Of a stretch of 64,000 nt of DNA, positions 60,084-64,000 are shown one piece after another. Location: contig CM034546.1 of assembly GCA_020055645.1 (NCBI GenBank), positions 111,197,375 to 111,261,374 on the forward strand, given 5' to 3'. The notes under the pieces are model-generated. The model saw nothing but the letters and a program-made list of their open reading frames with translations. It had not been told where the DNA came from and ran no database searches. Every line of letters begins with the position of its first letter. The stretch's first letter is position 1. This stretch comes from Tomocerus qinae (Eukaryota > Arthropoda > Collembola > Entomobryomorpha > Tomoceridae). The position numbers were made by a program, and so were the translations under genes.

Positions 60084-60437
60084 TCAGTTTTTAGCGTTAT
60101 TGTCACCACTAGAATTATTAACAGCTCCAGATCTAATAACTTCAATTTTAGCACATAACTTTAATGCTGGTCCTAGTTTCATTCCCATAGCTGACATAAG
60201 GTGATCTTCCTTGAGAAGCATTAAAGCTTGTCCGTCAATCTCTTGTAATGCAAAATCATCAGCATATTCAGTACATCCGGGAAGAGAGCGAACGAAATCT
60301 ACAACTTCGGACACACTCCACTTAACGGGATTAACTTTAGACTCTTCTTCAACATGATCTTCATTGGGAGATAGTGTGGACGCCTCGCCAACAGAGCTAT
60401 TCGTTTCGTCAGTCAAATCAGCTTCGACTCCTTCTCC
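60084..60437 (-). CDS. ph: ph terminal coding exon encoding the SAM domain
   Basis: Acidic lead-in, then WSVSEVVDFVRSLPGC and GQALMLLKEDHLMSAMGMKL, the polymerising SAM domain, and a short Asn/Ser tail to TGA at 60084-60086. Acceptor TTACATCAG. Confidence 0.96.
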   Translation of the reverse strand, partial: GEGVEADLTDETNSSVGEASTLSPNEDHVEEESKVNPVKWSVSEVVDFVRSLPGCTEYADDFALQEIDGQALMLLKEDHLMSAMGMKLGPALKLCAKIEVIRSGAVNNSSGDNNAKN

Positions 60438-62047
60438 CTGATGTAATCCAAAATAACAACTCTTTAGTTCGCGTTTTAAAAGATCGGCAAAAAATGAATG
60501 GTTGGTTAGAACTTACCCATTTGCGTCCTTTTCCCTTGGTCTTATTATTCTCTCCATTTGTATTACTCATAAACGAATTGTTGGAAACTTGCACCTGTTG
60601 CTGTTGATGGGCTACTTTCATCCCCTTTGCGCAAGCTGAAGAACAGAAACGCTTGTTTTTCTTAAATCTTGCCTTCAAATCAACTTTACCGCACATTTCA
60701 CATTTACCCATTTCTCCAGATATTGCCATTTTCTTCTCTGTAATTCATTTTCAATAAAGATATGTTAGTCAAATAGTAAAATGGAAATGGACAATATGGA
60801 CGCACGTATTATAAGGAGGACACAACATGATTAAAGGCTTTTTGATATCAAATAGTTTATAGGGATAAAACTCACTTGGAGGTTCTTCAACGTCTCCATT
60901 CCTTGGCATAGGAAATGGCTCCGCAGCTTCTTGAATGACAAATCCTTCGATTACGTGAGTAAGAACTTGGGGCTTTACCATAGCTTTCGGCAATTTTTGT
61001 TTTGCATTTGTTTCCTCTGTTTCATCTGGTGTACTATTTGTTTTCGTGTTTTCTTTCTCAGTGTCACTATAAATAGAGCAAAATTCAAATTAAATTAGTA
61101 TTAAAATTGAAAAATTCAAAATCATTACCAGAATATATGACTTAATATTATAATTTTATTTGTTCGCTTGCAACTTGTAATAACAATTATTATTTTAATA
61201 CGTTTTAATACTTACGCTTTGCTTTCGGGAGTAGTATCTTGTGTTTCTTCTTTCTTTGGAGGAGGAGCAGGAGTTATTGAAATATTAGGGCTCGGTAATT
61301 GAGTTGTGGTAGTGGGAAACACTTGTAATGGTTGTTGCTGCAATTGCGCTGGAGCAGGCTGAGGGTTTGTTTGAGGAATGAGAGGTGTCAGAGTAGCGTC
61401 AGGTAAGTTTGGAGGAGAATGAAGAGCTGAAATATTAATTGTTTTTAAGGGTTGGACGTGTGGTTGTTGGGCGGCTTGAGTAGGTAATGAAACTTTTGTC
61501 AGTGTAGCACCAACAGGTTGTTGCGAAAGTCCAGTTTTGTTTTGGGGTGGCATTGGTGAAATGGTGGTGGCCATAGGAGCTCTTTGAAATACTGCTTTCG
61601 GCTGCTGAGCAGTAGAACCGTTTGCAGCTCCCCTTCCCACTCCAGGCTTCCGTATTTTAGGTCTCTGTTGGGGAACCGTCGCTGTCGTCAATCCTGGAGC
61701 TTGAGACGTTGTAACGGTTGTTTGGGTGGTATAATTCGGTCTGATAGGTTGGTGTTGTTGCCCAGATTGTTGAAGAACTGTCATTTGCTGTGGTTGAATA
61801 GGGTGAGTTGTGATAGTCAAGTGTCTAGGTTGCTGTTGCTGCTGCAAATGTGGAGATTGATTATGCGAAGATTGCAGGACTTGTGAAGTTGTGATAGTCG
61901 TCTGTTGAGGCTGAGTAATAATTTGCTGAGGCATCACATTATTCTGAGATGTTTGGGGCTGGTGAATCATTTGTAACTGTTGCGTCTGGGAATGAGCCAT
62001 CGTGACCTGCTGAATTTGCTGTTGAAGTTGTTGCTGTTGTTGCTGCT

Positions 62048-62078
<31 letters not shown>

Positions 62079-63179
62079 TTGCTGCTGCTGTTGTTGCTGA
62101 AGTTGTTGTTGATGAGAAGGTTGTGGCTGTATTTGAAGAGGTGGCTTCGGCTGCAAATTCGCTGGTGTTTTCAGTGCCAATACATTTGCAGGTTGAGGTT
62201 GTATGGGATGTGGGGTCTGTTGTTGATTTTGTTGATGTTGTTGCTGACCAGGATGCGTTTGTTGGATCGTTGTTTGTTGTTGTTGGCCGGTTTGCTGCAG
62301 TCCTTGATTTGTCCCTGATGAAATCGAAGTAGTTGGAAGTTGTCCTTGAATAGCTACGAAACAAAATTAATAAATATTATCAACAAAATCAATACATCAT
62401 TAAGAAAATATTTTATGAATTTCACATACGCATCGTAAAGTGTTGATGAGAGTTTTGATTATTATGCATAGGGTGCTGTTGCTGAATGAACATTTGGTCC
62501 GGTTGAGTTCCCCTAATAAAAATAGGATTATTTGTTGCAGTAAGAAATGTAGGATGAGTAGCCCACGTTAATCCTTGGGGTAACTGTGTTCCAAGCTGAG
62601 CTGGTGATATCACCTAATTTAAAACAAAATATTATAATGATTTCAGCACATTGACTTCCTAAAATTCATTTTATTATTATATTTCTAATTGCGAAAGTAT
62701 GGCTTTAATTTTACCTTTTGCATCTCCCCCGGCTTTCCAGGTTGCTGCTGTTGTTGAAGGAGAGAAGGTTGGGACGAGTTAATTAGTTGACCAATAATAT
62801 AAGCTTGTTGATTGTTTGCAGCACTTGTTGGAATAGCTGTGTAGCTTGCTGAAAAATCCATACAAAAAATTGCACCATTTTCTTGCAACGCTATTTATTT
62901 GTCTCTTGAATACTCACATTACATTACTGACAAAGTATTTAAAAAGCATGCTAATAGTCAAGGATAATAGTAGTAATGAAATTATGATAAGTGCATTTCA
63001 AAAAAAGAAATAACATTTTAAATAGTTAGATTGTAGATACAAAGTATTATGAAAAAAATGAAGAAGCAAAAATAGCAAAAAAGTCGGAAAAATATTATAT
63101 TTTACTTACTGGCTGCTGTGAGCATATGAGGGGCTGAAATCTGATTAGGCTGAAATGTTTTTCCTGTTGCAGCAATGAC
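60084..63179 (-). CDS. ph: Polyhomeotic (PRC1 subunit), 5' partial, 7 exons
   Basis: Exons in transcript order: 63179-63110, 62848-62715, 62613-62430, 62353-61216, 61066-60876, 60737-60517 and 60437-60084, giving 763 residues with matching phases. In order: a Gln-rich low-complexity region with a 24-Gln run, the Ph homology domain HD1 (about 534-561, KPQVLTHVIEGFVIQEAAEP), an FCS-type zinc finger with Cys at 585, 588, 604 and 608 (KCEMCGK, FCSSAC), and a C-terminal SAM domain (about 684-750, ending GMKLGPALKLCAKIEVI). This is the standard Polyhomeotic/PHC C-terminal order. Family members are core PRC1 subunits; SAM polymerises them to compact Polycomb-silenced chromatin, and the FCS finger binds nucleic acid. 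The N-terminal exons lie beyond the right edge: the first visible exon starts in phase 0 at an acceptor. Confidence 0.95.
60517..60737 (-). CDS. ph: ph exon encoding the FCS zinc finger
   Basis: It encodes GKCEMCGKVDLKARFKKNKR and FCSSACAKG, a Cys2-Cys2 FCS finger, followed by a short QQQQ run and a Lys-rich tail. Acceptor AATTACAG, donor TGG|GTAAGT. Confidence 0.95.
60876..61066 (-). CDS. ph: ph exon encoding the HD1 domain
   Basis: After a Thr/Glu/Lys-rich start it encodes KPQVLTHVIEGFVIQEAAEP, the Ph homology domain 1 that precedes the FCS finger in all family members. Donor A|GTGAGT. Confidence 0.95.
61216..62353 (-). CDS. ph: ph large Gln-rich exon with poly-Gln tract
   Basis: 1138 nt, overwhelmingly Gln, Pro and Thr, as in insect Ph proteins. 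It holds an uninterrupted run of 24 Gln codons. Long open frames on the opposite strand and in the other minus frames are shadows of this repeat. Acceptor TTTCGTAG, donor GC|GTAAGT. Confidence 0.93.
62027..62098 (-). repeat. ph: Trinucleotide tract encoding 24 glutamines in ph
   Basis: Mixed CAA/CAG triplets on the minus strand, flanked by single Leu (CTT) codons. Codon mixing implies a tract less prone to slippage than pure CAG. Edges are approximate by a few bases. Confidence 0.85.
62430..62613 (-). CDS. ph: ph exon, Gln/His/Asn-rich linker
   Basis: It starts VISPAQLGTQLPQG and ends HQHFTM plus one base. Acceptor AAATTAG, donor C|GTATGT. Confidence 0.85.
62715..62848 (-). CDS. ph: ph exon, Gln-containing linker
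   Basis: Acceptor GATTTTTCAG, donor AAG|GTAAAA. It encodes SYTAIPTSAANNQQ and a short QQQQQ run. The open frame continues upstream past the acceptor but loses Ph-like character. Confidence 0.82.
63110..63179 (-). CDS. ph: ph, first exon visible in the window
   Basis: 70 nt encoding VIAATGKTFQPNQISAPHML and onward; acceptor AAATTTTAG, donor A|GTAAGT (phase 1). Supported by phase match with the next exon and by composition; not by a domain. Confidence 0.78.
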
Positions 63180-64000
63180 CTAAAATTTTAAAAAACCAAT
63201 CAATTAATTATTCTTGTTATAATTCCGCAATTAAATTATACTCTGTCATAGTAACAAATGTTTTAGGACAATACGAAGAGTTAGTCAACACAGGGAAGGG
63301 AAATTAAAACCTGTTTCCTGATTTAATTGAATCATTGGTGTTTGTAAATTATTATCATTAGGAATTAGGACTGATATTTTTACGATTCAAATGTTTAAAT
63401 AATAAAAGTAAATAAATGGCCTAATTTGAGAGAGACTTTCCTCGTTGAAAACTTTTTTAACAATATAGAGATTTTGAGTATGTTGTGGAGCGATGCTCAT
63501 TCGGTGGACACCAATGAATATTATATATAAATAATAGAGTTAACAGTTAAGAGTCAATATCGTAGTAAGAAGCTTGCAAAGTAAGAGCGTACACGTAGTA
63601 CTACAACTTCAAGGTACTAAATAAATGACAATGACCTAAAAAGTTTTATAGGACCGTCCATGGTTTCGCATTTCCACAATGCCCACCTTGTTAGTGTATA
63701 TGATAGAAGGAATGAGAATAATATTGAATTGTGGGTAGTAAAAGAAGAATGCATGAACCGGCATTATGAAACGCATGGATAAAATGATGCTTTACCTCTA
63801 TCTGAATTCCATACGAGTAAGAAAGTACGAAGGAACCCTTCACCTGGGTGTACGGGTATAGAGAAATTTTTAATTGAATTACAAATTAAGATTTTAATAT
63901 AGTACACTTTTACTGATCCTTATGACCTTCATTGTATTGCATACACTGGCCAATGCATTTGCTACAAAAGTTAACTCAGAAAATCTTTGTCGTTATTCTG
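63180..64000 (-). other. ph: ph intron, right edge of window
   Basis: Upstream of the first visible ph exon I find no further exon that fits the required phase. It is presumably part of a longer intron continuing past the window. Confidence 0.6.

Noticed and set aside
61939..62364. Thr/Ala-rich minus frame and poly-Leu plus frame over the Gln tract
   Set aside because: Other-frame readings of CAA/CAG repeats in the ph exon.
63310..63370. Possible extra ph exon on the minus strand (60 nt, Gln/Asn-rich)
   Set aside because: Only one frame is open and it leaves one base, whereas the next ph exon needs phase 0; the acceptor is also weak.

Overview
The window looks like AT-rich nuclear DNA of an animal, most likely an arthropod. 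Genes are split by GT-AG introns, most of them 70-150 bp. Two of the three genes are recognisable developmental regulators in arthropod-like form: a zfh1/ZEB zinc-finger homeodomain repressor and the Polycomb protein Polyhomeotic. No prokaryotic features, tRNA, rRNA or CRISPR were seen. The species cannot be named from this sequence alone.

Layout. Positions 1 to about 41,180 hold no gene I can defend. This is probably intergenic DNA and/or a very long 5' intron of zfh1. It carries short repeats, some regulatory-site clusters and one isolated exon-like segment at 33579-33758. From 41,722 to 48,506 (+) nine exons encode all of zfh1 except its N-terminus; a possible first coding exon is at 41185-41284. 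The third intron in this region contains an 852-bp foldback element with 180-bp terminal inverted repeats. Positions 48,507-54,877 hold the zfh1 3' UTR and an empty convergent spacer. Positions 54,878-58,376 (-) encode, in nine exons, a 792-residue acidic protein with one C2H2 finger and one AT-hook that I do not recognise. Positions 60,084-63,179 (-) hold the last seven coding exons of polyhomeotic (Q-rich region, HD1, FCS zinc finger, SAM); its 5' end lies beyond the window.

How they fit together. All three products are predicted nuclear and act on DNA or chromatin. Zfh1/ZEB proteins bind E2-box DNA through two zinc-finger clusters and recruit the CtBP co-repressor through PLDLS. Polyhomeotic is a core PRC1 subunit that polymerises through its SAM domain. 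The middle protein, with its AT-hook, is likely chromatin-associated and lies in tandem with ph on the same strand, while zfh1 converges on both. Exon boundaries were set by hand from splice sites, reading-frame phase and, for zfh1 and ph, similarity to the known families. All internal junctions in the three gene models are phase-consistent.
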